From Xanthobacteraceae bacterium (lineage in GTDB: Bacteria; Pseudomonadota; Alphaproteobacteria; Rhizobiales; Xanthobacteraceae): a stretch of 64,000 bases of DNA. Location of the stretch: positions 62,001-126,000 of the forward strand of contig JAQSWY010000008.1 of assembly GCA_029266425.1 (NCBI GenBank). Direction: 5' to 3'. Shown here piece after piece: positions 46,170-56,054 of this stretch. The first letter of the stretch is position 1. Every line of letters starts with the position of its first letter. The position numbers were made by a program, and so were the translations under genes. The notes under the pieces were generated by a model that was not told where the DNA came from, searched no databases, and worked only from the letters and a program-made list of their open reading frames with translations.

Positions 46170-46620
46170 CGGCGGCTCCAACCGGACAAGGAAAGCCTGG
46201 GGATTGTCAGCGCGTCGTGTGGCACGTGTGCTCAATATCTGGGCTGGCGAACTTGCGTCCACAGCCTAGCGCCGCCACGCCCCGGCCGCACCTCATGGAA
46301 ATACACGAGATGTGGCGAACTGAAGCGTGCAAGGCGTCCTGCAATCTCCGACAGGCTCGTATCGGCGATTCCCGCCTGCCGGGCAGAGACATCGGCCCGC
46401 GAGCCGGTGGCGCGGGCATCACTCGGCGACCTGGATGGCACCCCTTCGATAGGAAGGGCGACGAACGGCCGGCGGAGGATTGGCCGTCCGCCGCCCCCGC
46501 CGGCAGCGAAGAGCGAAACCACCGGCGGCAATAATCTTATTTTATTTCGAATTTCGTACAATAGTTATTCTGCGGCCCCGGATGGGGTGTTGCGCTCATC
46601 AGCGATGATGCCGTGGCCGC
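46170..46620. other. Intergenic region, no gene seen
   Basis: About 450 bases between the kinase and the binding-protein gene. It holds the second copy of the 60-base segment described under findings (46495-46560). Short frames here show no family features. Confidence 0.5.
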
Positions 46621-47598
46621 TCAATCGAGCTGCGCGCCGGATGCCTTGACGATGGGTGCCCATTTGGCGAGTTCCGCCTTCACGTGCGTCGCCAACTCCT
46701 CCGGGGTCGAGCCGACCACGATGGCGCTGAACTCGGCGAGGCGGGCCTGCACCTGCGGATCGGCAAGTGCCTTGTTTGCGACCGCGTTGAGCCGGGCGAC
46801 CACCTGCGGAGGAGTACCGGCCGGCGCAAACAGCGCATTCCAGGTATAGGTCTCGTAACCCGGCAGCGTCTCGGCAATGGCCGGCACATCCGGGAACGAC
46901 GGCGCCCGCTTCGCGGTCGTGACCCCGAGCGCGCGCAGCTTCCCCGTCTTTATGTGGCCGGCCGAAGACGGGAGATTGTCGAACATGACCGGCACCTGGT
47001 TCGACAGCACGTCGATCAGGGCCGGGCCGGCACCCTGATAAGGAATATGCTGCATATCGATCCCGGCCATGGAGTTGAACAGCGCGCCCGATAGATGCAA
47101 CGGCGTTCCATTGCCCGAGGATGCGAAGGTGTATTGGCCGGGATTGGCCTTGACCAGATCGATGAGCTCCTTCACGGTCTTCGCCGGAAAGGCGGGGTTC
47201 ACCACGAGCACGTTCGGGACAATCGCGAGCAGCGAGACCGGCGCGAAGCTCGTCACCGGATCATAGGGCATCTTCTTGTAGAGCGCGGGGTTCAAGGCGT
47301 GGGTCGCGACCGTCCCCATCAGAATGGTGTGACCGTCGGGCGTCGCCTTGGCGACAGCGGAGGCGCCGACATTGCCACCTGCTCCCGGTCGATTTTCGAC
47401 CACCACCGGCTGTCCGAGGTCGGGCGACATGTGCTGGGCAAGGAGACGGCCCACGAGATCGGTCGAGCCGCCTGCGGCAAAGGGAATGACCAGGGTGATG
47501 GGGCGAGCCGGGAAGGTATCGGCGGCACTCGGACATGGCGCGGCCACCCCCAGTATGGCTATCGCAAGAGCACCGAACAGCGTGGCTCGAAACGTCAT
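46621..47598 (-). CDS. TctC/Bug-family periplasmic solute-binding protein
   Basis: A 325-residue exported binding protein of tripartite tricarboxylate-type uptake. Signal peptide TLFGALAIAILGVAAPCPSA, then the family start FPARPITLVIPFAAGGSTDL, the NRPGAGGNVGASAVAKATPD loop, and IPYQGAGPALIDVLSNQVPV. The start at 47598 has GGGAGG upstream. No TctA/TctB membrane genes are nearby, so it may pair with a distant transporter; many Bug proteins are orphans. Confidence 0.9.
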   Translation of the reverse strand: MTFRATLFGALAIAILGVAAPCPSAADTFPARPITLVIPFAAGGSTDLVGRLLAQHMSPDLGQPVVVENRPGAGGNVGASAVAKATPDGHTILMGTVATHALNPALYKKMPYDPVTSFAPVSLLAIVPNVLVVNPAFPAKTVKELIDLVKANPGQYTFASSGNGTPLHLSGALFNSMAGIDMQHIPYQGAGPALIDVLSNQVPVMFDNLPSSAGHIKTGKLRALGVTTAKRAPSFPDVPAIAETLPGYETYTWNALFAPAGTPPQVVARLNAVANKALADPQVQARLAEFSAIVVGSTPEELATHVKAELAKWAPIVKASGAQLD

Positions 47599-47825
47599 GA
47601 AAGCGACCTCCCTGTGAGGATGAACGGATGGCATCCTCTGGAAGGTGCCCTGACGTAATCCTGGGCCAGATAGGGCAGCGGCTCAATGCGGAAAGCCTCT
47701 CTCTAGGCCAAAGTGGCTAGATGGCCTTGGAGCGATTTCGCCGCACGGCAGGTGCTCGGGCGGCGAGTTCTGTGGACGGGCCAACGGAATGCTTGCAGCG
47801 TCGAACAGGCTGCGGCCGAGGCGCT

Positions 47826-48719
47826 CTATCCGCCCCAAGGCTGATTGCGCTGCCAGGCCGCCGGCGTCTCGCCGACATGGCTGCGGAACACGCGCGTCAG
47901 GTGCGCCTGGTCGAAGAAGCCGGTCGCAACCGCGATGTCGGTCAGCGACATGTCGCCCCGCGCCAGATGTTCCTTGACCTTCCGGATACGGGCATTCATC
48001 TGCCACTTGTGCGGGGAAAGGCCGGTTGAAGCCTTGAAGGCGTGGCTGAAATGCGATTCCGAAAGCCCCGCAAGCTCGGCGAGTTCCTCAAGCCGGATCC
48101 GGGCGAGGCAGTTCCCTTCGATATAGTCGACGACTCTGCGGAGCTGGCGGGACGACAGGCTGCTGCGCTTGCGCTCGCCCCGACGCGTGTCGAGGCGAAG
48201 GAAATCAACCAGCAGCGCAGTGGTCAGGCTGTCTCCATAGAGCTCGTGAAAGGATTTCGGCTGCGCGCACTCGGCGGCGATGAGCGCGGCGAGATTGAGC
48301 ATCTTCGGGTCCGAGAACATCAGCCGCGGCGTGCTCAGATAGTCCACAGAGAATTCGTCGCCGAGCCGCCGCCTCAGCGCCTCCATGTCGAAATGCAGGT
48401 CGAGATGGCGGATATGGGTGGCCTCGTCGCAGCGGGTCCATAGCGGCACGCCCGGTGGGATGTAGCTGATTTCCCGGATCATGGGCCGGCTGCGAATCGG
48501 CGCCCGGTCGGGAGCCAGACGCAGGTCGAAATGCCCGCCCGCGCGTTCCAGCAGGATGAACAGGCGCGGATCGTCAGAGACGTACTCGCCGCCGGCGCCG
48601 ACCTCTCCGTCTGCCTCCCAGACCTCCGCGAGCACGCCCTGCCACGATCGCTGGTGCCCCTCGATGACCGAGATGCCCTGGCGCGAGGCGGTCATGCGGG
48701 GCCGAAACGCAACTGTCAT
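47826..48719 (-). CDS. AraC-family transcriptional regulator
   Basis: A 297-residue regulator. The C-terminal double helix-turn-helix is clear: IRLEELAELAGLSESHFSHA, FKASTGLSPHKWQMNARI, LTDIAVATGFFDQAHLTRVF. The N-terminal effector domain is unassigned. The start at 48719 has GGAGGAT upstream. It is divergent from the TonB-dependent receptor, so it probably activates the siderophore uptake operon, as AlcR- or PchR-like regulators do. Confidence 0.88.
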   Translation of the reverse strand: MTVAFRPRMTASRQGISVIEGHQRSWQGVLAEVWEADGEVGAGGEYVSDDPRLFILLERAGGHFDLRLAPDRAPIRSRPMIREISYIPPGVPLWTRCDEATHIRHLDLHFDMEALRRRLGDEFSVDYLSTPRLMFSDPKMLNLAALIAAECAQPKSFHELYGDSLTTALLVDFLRLDTRRGERKRSSLSSRQLRRVVDYIEGNCLARIRLEELAELAGLSESHFSHAFKASTGLSPHKWQMNARIRKVKEHLARGDMSLTDIAVATGFFDQAHLTRVFRSHVGETPAAWQRNQPWGG

Positions 48720-48965
48720 CGGTGATCCTCCGCAAACCCGCCGTGTTTCTTCATCCGCCCCGGTGTCACCGGACTGCAACGCTGCCGCCGCACCCGCGCA
48801 AGCCGCCTACCAAATGCCCAAAACCGTGCTATTCGCCACAACAATGTCCAATCAAGCGGAAAAGGCAATTGCTACTAGCGTTCAAACGGCATGGAATCTC
48901 GAAGGCGTTATTTTCGAATATTTCCAGTGTGCCAAGCGAGTATCATATTGTTTGGAGCTATTACA
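48720..48965. promoter_or_regulatory. Divergent control region, AraC regulator/TonB receptor
   Basis: 246 bases that must hold both promoters. It is noticeably AT-rich near 48880-48965. TCGAAGGCGTTATTTTCGAA around 48898 is an imperfect inverted repeat that might be an operator. No clear Fur or Irr box was seen. Confidence 0.4.
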
Positions 48966-51239
48966 ATGTATCGCGGGAGGCTGGCAGCTTTTCTTCTTGG
49001 CAGCGCGATGGCGGTGGTGCCGCCTTTGACGACCACCTCCCACGCTCAGGAAGCGCAGGGCACGTCGACCGAGCTCGACACCATCTCGGTGGAAGGCGAG
49101 CGCGGCGAGGCCGGCACCGGCCCGGTCAATGGCTATGTCGCCACCCAGACCACCACCGGCATGAAGACCGACGTTCCCATCGTCGAGATCCCGCAATCCA
49201 TTTCGGTCATCGGCCGCGACGAGATCGATGATCGCAAGGCTCTCAAGCTGGACGAGGCACTGCGTTACACCGCGGGCGTCCTGAGCGCCCCCTTTGGCGG
49301 CCCGGACCCGGACACCGACTGGTTCTTCATCCGCGGCTTCCAGGCCACCCAGACTGGCGTCTTCCTCGATAATCTCTCGCTGTACAGCTATGGCTTCGGC
49401 GGCTTCCAGGTCGATCCGTTCCTGCTGGAGCGCATCGAAGTGCTGAAGGGCCCCGCCTCGGTGCTCTATGGCGGCTCCAATCCCGGCGGCATCGTCAACA
49501 TGATCAGCAAGCGTCCGCAGGACGGCCGGCTGCGCTATGTCGAGACCGGGATCAATAATTTCGGCAATGGCTATTTCGAGTTCGACATCGGCGATTCCTT
49601 CGGCGGCCTCACCCCCGAGAAGGGCGTCGTCGGCAAGGCGCCGGCGGCGCCGGCCGATCCCTATTGGGCCTACCGCATCACCGGGCGCATCGCCGGCGGC
49701 GGGCAGGAAACCGATTACAGTGAGGATTTCCGCGGCGTGATCATGCCGCAGGTCACCTACCGTCCGAACGACCAGAACGAACTCACCGTCTATGCCGTCT
49801 TCGCCGCCATGGACCAGGTCAATATCGGCGGCGGCTTCCTGCCCTATTACGGCACGGTGAAGAACGCCTCGTTCGGCAAGATCCCCCGCGACGCCTATTT
49901 CGGCGAGCCCGACCTCGACAATAGCCGCTACACCCAGGCCATGATCGGCTACGAGTTCGAGCACGTCTTCGAGAACGACTGGACCTTCGATTCCAGCGCG
50001 CGCTACGGGCATTTGGACAAGCGCGAGATCGGGCCATACCCGTGGGGTTACTGCAATCCCAACCCGCAGGTGCCGAACGAGTGCCTGTCCGGCGGCAATC
50101 CCAAGCCGATGCCTCTCGATAACCCCGCAAACCTGCTCTACCGCATCGGTTTCGAGGGCAATTCCGTCGTCGACAGCTTCTCGACCGACAATCATTTCGG
50201 CAAGGAATTCTCGACCGGCGCGATCGACCACGATCTTCTCATCGGCGTCGATTACACGCTCTACCATCTGAGCAACGTCCAGGCCTCGGGCGGCGGCACC
50301 CCGATCAGCGCCACCGATCCGATCTATGGCGTGCCGCAGGGGCCGACCTTCATCTACATGGACCAGATGCTGACCCAGCAGCGGGTCGGCGGCTATGTGC
50401 AGGACCAGATGCGCTTCGGCGGCGGGTGGATCCTCACGCTGAACGGCCGCTACGACTATGTCGACACCGACTCCGAGAGCCCGCCGCAATACACGTTCTC
50501 GCCCAACTACAAGAGCAACGACAGCGCCACCACCGGCCGCGCCGGCCTCGCTTATGAGTTCGCCAATGGGCTGACGCCCTATGTCAGCGTCTCCAGCTTC
50601 TTCAATCCGGTGATCGGCACCACTGTCACCAATGAGGGCCTGGAGCCGGAAAAGGGCTATCAGTACGAGGCCGGCCTCAAGTATCAGCCGACCTTCATGG
50701 ACGCGCTGTTCACCGCCTCGGTGTTCCAGATCACCAAGCAGAACGTGCTGGTCAGCGATCCCAGCCCGCCCTTCCTCTCCTCGCAGATCGGCGAGGTGCG
50801 CTCCAGCGGGCTCGAACTGGAAGCCAAGGCCAACATCACCAGGAACTTCCGCGTGCTCGGCTCGCTCACCATCCTCGACATGGAGATCACCGAGGATCTC
50901 GACGAGGCGGTGATCGGCAAATTCCCCATGCTGGTGCCGGACGTCACCGCCTCTGCCTGGGCCAATTACAAGTTCGACCAGGGCCCGCTCAAGGATGTGA
51001 GCCTGGGTGCAGGCGTGCGCTATATCGGCTCGTCCTGGATCGACAACGCCAACACGGCGCAGGTGCCGAGCGTCACTTTGTTCGACGCCGCCATCCGCTA
51101 TGAGCGCGAGACCTGGGGCGTCGCGCTCAACGTCAACAACGTCTTCGACAAGGTCTATGTCTCCGGCTGCCAGGGCCTCACCAGCTGCGGCTATGGCGAC
51201 AGCCGAACCATCACCTTGTCCGCGCACTACAAATGGTAG
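48966..51239 (+). CDS. TonB-dependent siderophore receptor
   Basis: A 757-residue outer-membrane receptor of the ferrichrome/FhuA class. A signal peptide ends near TTTSHAQEAQ. The plug has VEIPQSISVIGRDEIDDRKA, ALRYTAGVLSAP and VLYGGSNPGGIVNMISKRPQ. The C-terminal strand YGDSRTITLSAHYKW ends in an aromatic residue, as needed for Bam assembly. No N-terminal signalling domain is seen. The start at 48966 has GGAG upstream. It heads an operon with an ABC importer and a SIP reductase; the siderophore is not known. Confidence 0.92.
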   Translation: MYRGRLAAFLLGSAMAVVPPLTTTSHAQEAQGTSTELDTISVEGERGEAGTGPVNGYVATQTTTGMKTDVPIVEIPQSISVIGRDEIDDRKALKLDEALRYTAGVLSAPFGGPDPDTDWFFIRGFQATQTGVFLDNLSLYSYGFGGFQVDPFLLERIEVLKGPASVLYGGSNPGGIVNMISKRPQDGRLRYVETGINNFGNGYFEFDIGDSFGGLTPEKGVVGKAPAAPADPYWAYRITGRIAGGGQETDYSEDFRGVIMPQVTYRPNDQNELTVYAVFAAMDQVNIGGGFLPYYGTVKNASFGKIPRDAYFGEPDLDNSRYTQAMIGYEFEHVFENDWTFDSSARYGHLDKREIGPYPWGYCNPNPQVPNECLSGGNPKPMPLDNPANLLYRIGFEGNSVVDSFSTDNHFGKEFSTGAIDHDLLIGVDYTLYHLSNVQASGGGTPISATDPIYGVPQGPTFIYMDQMLTQQRVGGYVQDQMRFGGGWILTLNGRYDYVDTDSESPPQYTFSPNYKSNDSATTGRAGLAYEFANGLTPYVSVSSFFNPVIGTTVTNEGLEPEKGYQYEAGLKYQPTFMDALFTASVFQITKQNVLVSDPSPPFLSSQIGEVRSSGLELEAKANITRNFRVLGSLTILDMEITEDLDEAVIGKFPMLVPDVTASAWANYKFDQGPLKDVSLGAGVRYIGSSWIDNANTAQVPSVTLFDAAIRYERETWGVALNVNNVFDKVYVSGCQGLTSCGYGDSRTITLSAHYKW

Positions 51240-51240
51240 A

Positions 51241-52059
51241 ATGAACCTCGCCGCCCTCCCCGCAACGGATTACGACGCCATTGAGGCTCCGCTGTTCGAG
51301 CTCGATGGCGCGTGCTTCGAGGTGCCCGGCAGGCAGATCCTGGCCCCGCTGTCGCTCACCCTCCCGCCGGGTCGCATCTGCGGCCTTATCGGCCCGAATG
51401 GATCGGGCAAGAGCACACTGCTGCGGCTGCTGGCGCGCCACCTCGCGCCGTCGCGCGGGACTATAGCGCTCGGCGGTCGCCCGCTTTCCGAATGGACCGA
51501 CCGCGACTTCGCGCGCCACGTCGCCTACATGCCGCAATTCACGCCGCGCTCGGACGGCATGACTGTCCGCGAGCTCGTCGCGCTCGGCCGCTATCCCTGG
51601 CACGGCATGCTCGGCCGATTTACCAGCGCGGATGCGGCGAAGGTGGAGGAGGCGATCGATCGGACTGGGCTCGCACCCTTGGCCAACCGCATTGTCGACA
51701 GCCTCTCCGGGGGCGAGCGCCAGCGAGTCTGGCTGGCGCTGATGCTCGCTCAGGACACGTGTTGCCTGCTGCTCGACGAGCCGACCTCAGCGCTCGATCT
51801 GGCGCACGAGACCGGCATGCTCGAACTGATCCGCGACCTCGCCCGCGAGCGCGGCATCGCCGTCGTCATCGTGCTGCACGACATCAATCTCGCCGCGCGG
51901 ATATGCGACGACATCGTGGCGCTGCGCGATGGCGAGGTGATCGTCCATGCCGGCGCACATGAGGTGATGACCCCGGGCACGCTCGCCGCCATCTATGGTG
52001 TCCCGATGGGGATCATGCCTCATCCGACACGCGGCGAACCGCTCAGCTACGTGCTGTGA
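51241..52059 (+). CDS. fhuC: Iron-siderophore ABC importer ATPase, FhuC-like
   Basis: A 272-residue ATPase. Walker A GPNGSGKSTLLRLLARH, Q-loop YMPQFTPRSDGM, signature LSGGERQRVWLALMLAQ, Walker B LLLDEPTSALDLA and the H-loop VLHDINLAARI, all like FhuC/FecE. The start at 51241 is one base after the receptor stop. Its TGA overlaps the next ATG. Confidence 0.92.
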   Translation: MNLAALPATDYDAIEAPLFELDGACFEVPGRQILAPLSLTLPPGRICGLIGPNGSGKSTLLRLLARHLAPSRGTIALGGRPLSEWTDRDFARHVAYMPQFTPRSDGMTVRELVALGRYPWHGMLGRFTSADAAKVEEAIDRTGLAPLANRIVDSLSGGERQRVWLALMLAQDTCCLLLDEPTSALDLAHETGMLELIRDLARERGIAVVIVLHDINLAARICDDIVALRDGEVIVHAGAHEVMTPGTLAAIYGVPMGIMPHPTRGEPLSYVL

Positions 52060-52967
52060 TGCGCTCCGTTCGGCCCCATTGGACGCGGCGGCAGGCGCTC
52101 TATGCCGCCACCGCGCTGGCCGCCGGCGTCGTGCTGCCGGCCCGCGCCTCGCTGGCCGGCGTCCCCCGCGTCGCGACGCTCGACTGGGCGATCCTGGAGA
52201 CCCTGCTCGCACTAGGCGCGCCCCCGGTCGCGGCGACCGAGCTGGTGCAGTTCCGCGACATCGCCGTCGAGCCCGCCGTTCCTGCAAGCGTCGCCGATCT
52301 CGGCCTGCGCGGCCTGCCCAATCTGGAGACGCTGCTGCTGGCGCGGCCGGAGATCATCTTCAATTCCAGCTTCTATGCGGCGCTGGAGCCGAGGCTCGCA
52401 CGCATCGCGCCGGTGGAGAGCTTCACTTTGTTCGAGCCCGGTCAGCGACCCTATGCACCGGTGGAAGCCATGACCCGCGTGATCGCCGCCCGGCTGGGGC
52501 GCACCGAGGCGGCGGATGGGTACATTGCCGGCACCGAAGCGGAGATGGCGGCACTGCGCACCCGACTGCGCGGCGGCGACGGCCGCGCCGTGCTGCCGAT
52601 CAATTTCGGCGACGCTCGCCATTTCCGCACCTTCGGGTTCGACAGCATGCTGGGAGAGGCGCTGCAACGCCTCGGCCTCGCCAATGCGTGGACCAACCCG
52701 ACCAGCTATTCGGCGAGCGCTCCGGTCGGGCTGGAGGCGCTCGCTGGCTTCGACGATGTCTGGATCGCCATCATCGGACCGACGCCGCCCGAGGTCGTGC
52801 CGATCCTGGCGCAGAGCGCATTCTGGAACGCCCTTCCCGCGGTGCGCGCCGGCCGCGCGCTGTTCCTCGGGTCGGTCAACCCATTCGGCGCATTGCCATC
52901 GATGGTGCGGTTCGCCCGATTGCTGACGGATGCCCTGCCCTTCTCCGGGGGTGGCGGGAATGGCTGA
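52059..52967 (+). CDS. fhuD: Iron-siderophore binding protein, FhuD-like, Tat-exported
   Basis: A 302-residue periplasmic binding protein of the BtuF/FhuD fold. It starts with a twin-arginine signal (HWTRRQALYAATALAAG). The mature part has VATLDWAILETLLALGAPPV and the family segment LGLRGLPNLETLLLARPEII. It is coupled to fhuC (TGATG) and overlaps fhuB by 8 bases. Confidence 0.9.
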   Translation: MRSVRPHWTRRQALYAATALAAGVVLPARASLAGVPRVATLDWAILETLLALGAPPVAATELVQFRDIAVEPAVPASVADLGLRGLPNLETLLLARPEIIFNSSFYAALEPRLARIAPVESFTLFEPGQRPYAPVEAMTRVIAARLGRTEAADGYIAGTEAEMAALRTRLRGGDGRAVLPINFGDARHFRTFGFDSMLGEALQRLGLANAWTNPTSYSASAPVGLEALAGFDDVWIAIIGPTPPEVVPILAQSAFWNALPAVRAGRALFLGSVNPFGALPSMVRFARLLTDALPFSGGGGNG

Positions 52968-54945
52968 GAGCGTGTCCTCCCTGCCGCTGTTCCGGCCCTG
53001 GGCCGGGCTCGGCCTCATCGCCGCACTGCTGCTTGCCTCCGTGGTCGCGACCCGCCCGCTGCTGCCCGGCAGCGACGCCGATGCCGCCACGCTCGATACC
53101 ATCCTGCTCTGGCATGCGCTCATGCCGCGTGCCGCCACGGCGATCCTCGTCGGTGCCGCGCTCGGCCTATCCGGTGCCCTGCTCCAGCGCGTGCTACGCA
53201 ATCCGATCGCCGATGCCTCCACGCTCGGCATCGCGTCGGGAGCGCAGCTCGCGCTTACCCTCGGCATCGCCTTCGCTCCGGCGCTGATCGCTGCATGGCG
53301 GGAGGGCTTGGCGCTGGCGGGCGGGCTTACGGCGGCCGGCGGCGTGCTCGCGCTCGGCTGGAAGCGCGGGCTCGATCCGGTCACGATGGTGCTGTCGGGC
53401 ATGGTCATCTCGCTGACGGCGGCGGCGCTGAGCGCCTTCGTCGTGCTCGCCAAGGGCGAGTACCTGATGTCGCTCTTCATCTGGGGCGCCGGCGCGCTGA
53501 ACCAGCAGAGCTGGGACGCTCCGGCGACCATCGCGATCCGCCTCGTGATCGGCGCGGCGGCGACCAGCCTGCTGCTGCGCCCGCTCGCCATACTCGGGCT
53601 CGACGATGCCGGTGCCCGCAGCCTCGGGGTCGGGTTGCTGACAACCCGCCTCGTCATCCTGCTCGTCGCTGTCTGGCTCGCCGCGAGTGTGACGGCGGAG
53701 GTCGGCATCATCGGCTTTGTCGGCCTTGCCGCCCCGGCCTTCGCCCGGCTGGCCGGCGCGCGCACGCCGCGCCAGATCGTCCTCGTCGCCCCGATCGCCG
53801 GCGCGATCGTGCTCTCCATCACCGACAGCCTGGTGCAGCTCGCGGTTCCCGGCTTCGCCGATCTCGCGCCCACCGGCGCCGCCACCGCGCTGTTCGGCGG
53901 GCCCCTGCTGCTGTGGCTACTGCCCCGCGTGAGAAGTGCCGAACTTTCCCGGCTCGACGCCGGTGTTCCCGCTTATGCCGGCCGGGCGCCGAACCGCTCG
54001 GTCACGCTTCCGCTTGTCGCCGCCGTCGCCACCGCCGCGCTGGTGCTCGGACTCACGATCGGGCGCAGCGCCGAGGGGTGGCAGTTCGCCACCGGTCCGG
54101 CCTTTGCCGAGCTCCTGCCCTTCCGCTGGCCGCGGCTTGTCGCGGCGGGCGCCGCGGGCGCGATGCTCGCCGTCGCCGGCACGCTTATGCAACGCATCAC
54201 CGGCAATCCGATGGCAAGCCCTGAAGTGCTGGGCGTAAGCGCGGGCGGCGGCGTCGGGCTGGCGGCGACCCTGTTCCTGTTCGGATTTCCGGGTCCGCTC
54301 GTCATGATGGGCGCCATGGCACTGGGTGCCGCGGCGACGCTCGCCATCATGCTCAGCATTGCCGCCCGTTCGGGGCTGAGCCCGGAGCGCTTCCTGCTCG
54401 CCGGCATCGCGGTCGGCGCCTTCTGCATGGCGATCCTCACCACCGTGCTCGCGAGTGGCGGCATGGAGGCCTACACGCTGCTGGTCTGGATGACCGGCTC
54501 GACCAACCGCACCGGTCCCGTCGAGGCGCTGATCGCCATCATCGCCGCCGCGGTGCTGATCAGCCCGCTTTTCCTGTTCCGGCGGTGGCTCGACATCCTG
54601 CCGCTCGGAACCGATTTTGGTGCAGGCATCGGGCTACCGGTACGCAGGGCGCGGCTCGTGCTGGCGCTGTTCGCCGCCGGGCTCACCTCCATCGCCTGCT
54701 TCGTGGTCGGCCCGCTGAGCCTTGTCGGCCTGATCGGACCGCATCTCGCCCGATTGCTCGGCTTCTCGCGAGGCGCCGGCCAACTGACGGCTGCCGCGCT
54801 GATCGGCGCGGCCGTGCTGATCCTGGCCGACTGGCTGTCGCGGATCGTCGCTTTTCCCTACCAGGTGCCCGTCGGCCTGTTCGCCGCCCTGATCGGCGGG
54901 CCGTACCTGATCTGGCTGCTGAGGCGTGGAATGAACAATGGCTGA
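52960..54945 (+). CDS. fhuB: Iron-siderophore permease, fused two-domain FhuB
   Basis: A 661-residue membrane protein of two tandem FecCD permease domains, as in E. coli FhuB. Each half has the ATPase-docking loop: GLSGALLQRVLRNPIADAST with LGIASGAQL in the first, and GTLMQRITGNPMASPEVLGV with SAGGGVG in the second. Around 18-20 helices. The start at 52960 lies inside the fhuD 3' end. Confidence 0.93.
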   Translation: MAESVSSLPLFRPWAGLGLIAALLLASVVATRPLLPGSDADAATLDTILLWHALMPRAATAILVGAALGLSGALLQRVLRNPIADASTLGIASGAQLALTLGIAFAPALIAAWREGLALAGGLTAAGGVLALGWKRGLDPVTMVLSGMVISLTAAALSAFVVLAKGEYLMSLFIWGAGALNQQSWDAPATIAIRLVIGAAATSLLLRPLAILGLDDAGARSLGVGLLTTRLVILLVAVWLAASVTAEVGIIGFVGLAAPAFARLAGARTPRQIVLVAPIAGAIVLSITDSLVQLAVPGFADLAPTGAATALFGGPLLLWLLPRVRSAELSRLDAGVPAYAGRAPNRSVTLPLVAAVATAALVLGLTIGRSAEGWQFATGPAFAELLPFRWPRLVAAGAAGAMLAVAGTLMQRITGNPMASPEVLGVSAGGGVGLAATLFLFGFPGPLVMMGAMALGAAATLAIMLSIAARSGLSPERFLLAGIAVGAFCMAILTTVLASGGMEAYTLLVWMTGSTNRTGPVEALIAIIAAAVLISPLFLFRRWLDILPLGTDFGAGIGLPVRRARLVLALFAAGLTSIACFVVGPLSLVGLIGPHLARLLGFSRGAGQLTAAALIGAAVLILADWLSRIVAFPYQVPVGLFAALIGGPYLIWLLRRGMNNG

Positions 54946-56026
54946 CGCCCCGTTGCTGAGAGCCCGCGCGCGCGTGCCCCTGCCCGATCCGGACGCGATG
55001 CTGCACCGCTTGTGCGAGCATTTCGTCGCGCATGGCCTCGTGACCAGGAGGGAGCGCGGCGGGCGCATCGAGAACCAGTTCGGTCATGCGGAACTGGAGC
55101 TGGAGGCCGGCGCGCTGCGGATCGAGGCGGCCGGCGTCGACCGCACGGCGCTCTATGTTGTGAAGATGGCGCTGGCCGAGCACATCTTCGAAATGGCCGA
55201 CGGCGAGCCGCCGGCCTTCCAATGGACCGGCGATGCCGACGCGGAGGCCGGCATACCGTTCTTTCGCGAGATGACGGTGCGCGGCGCCAGCAACGTCACC
55301 CGCTCGATGCGGCGCGTGACGCTGACCGGCGCGGATGTGGAGCATTTCGCGAGTGGCGGCCTGCACGCCCGCGTGCTGATGCCGCCGGCCGGGCGCGAGC
55401 CGCGCTGGCCGATCGCCGCCGCCGATGGCCGCGTGGTCTGGCCGAAGGGCGAGGACGAGCTGACGGGGCGCGTCTACACGATCCGGCGCATCGATTCGGA
55501 GCGCGGCGAGCTCGACATCGACGTCGTGCTCCACGACGATCCCGGCGCGCCGGGATCGAACTGGGCGGCGACCGCCGCGCCTGGCGACCGCGTCGGCCTA
55601 ATGGGGCCGGGCGGCGGCGAGATCGTCGCGGCCGACTGGTATCTTCTGGCCGGCGACGAGACCGCCCTCCCCGTCATCGCCCGCATCGCGGAATCCCTGC
55701 CGCCGGCAGCGAAGGCGATCGCGTTTATCGAGGTGGAGGCGGCCGCCGACGAGCAACCGCTCACATCGGCTGCGGACATCGAGACGACCTGGCTGCACCG
55801 GGGCGCCGCCGCGCCTGGGACCACGCGCCTCGAGACGGCGATCCGTGACGTGAGCTGGCCCGAACCCGGCGTCGCCGCCTACGCGCTCGTCGGCTGCGAG
55901 CAGGCCGCCGCGCGCAGCATCAGAACCCTGCTTCGCAAGGAGCGAGGCATGGGCAAGAAGGAATCGCTCGTCGCCGCCTATTGGCGGCGCGGCAGATCGG
56001 GCGGAGAGGTGGAGCGCGACACCTGA
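54938..56026 (+). CDS. DUF2218-SIP fusion, ferric-siderophore reductase-like
   Basis: A 362-residue two-part protein. Residues about 1-100 match DUF2218 (LLRARARVPLPDPDAMLHRL, CEHFVAHGLVTRRE). Residues about 105-355 are a siderophore-interacting FAD domain like ViuB: TRSMRRVTLTGADVEHFAS, RVYTIRRIDSERGELDIDVV and GPGGGEIVAADWYLLAGDET. It probably reduces iron from the imported siderophore in the cytoplasm. The 8-base overlap with fhuB makes it the last gene of the operon. Confidence 0.87.
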   Translation: MADAPLLRARARVPLPDPDAMLHRLCEHFVAHGLVTRRERGGRIENQFGHAELELEAGALRIEAAGVDRTALYVVKMALAEHIFEMADGEPPAFQWTGDADAEAGIPFFREMTVRGASNVTRSMRRVTLTGADVEHFASGGLHARVLMPPAGREPRWPIAAADGRVVWPKGEDELTGRVYTIRRIDSERGELDIDVVLHDDPGAPGSNWAATAAPGDRVGLMGPGGGEIVAADWYLLAGDETALPVIARIAESLPPAAKAIAFIEVEAAADEQPLTSAADIETTWLHRGAAAPGTTRLETAIRDVSWPEPGVAAYALVGCEQAAARSIRTLLRKERGMGKKESLVAAYWRRGRSGGEVERDT

Positions 56027-56054
56027 ACGGCGGCTGTGCGCTGCGGCACTCGGC

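Noticed and set aside
46207..46561. Short frames between the kinase and the binding-protein gene
   Set aside because: No start signals and no conserved product; part of the region is the repeated segment.
48896..48930. Possible Fur or Irr operator upstream of the receptor
   Set aside because: The inverted repeat TCGAA...TTCGA is short and does not match the consensus I know for either regulator.
48882..51227. Open frame of 781 codons opposite the TonB-dependent receptor
   Set aside because: Antisense shadow; the receptor has plug and barrel motifs.
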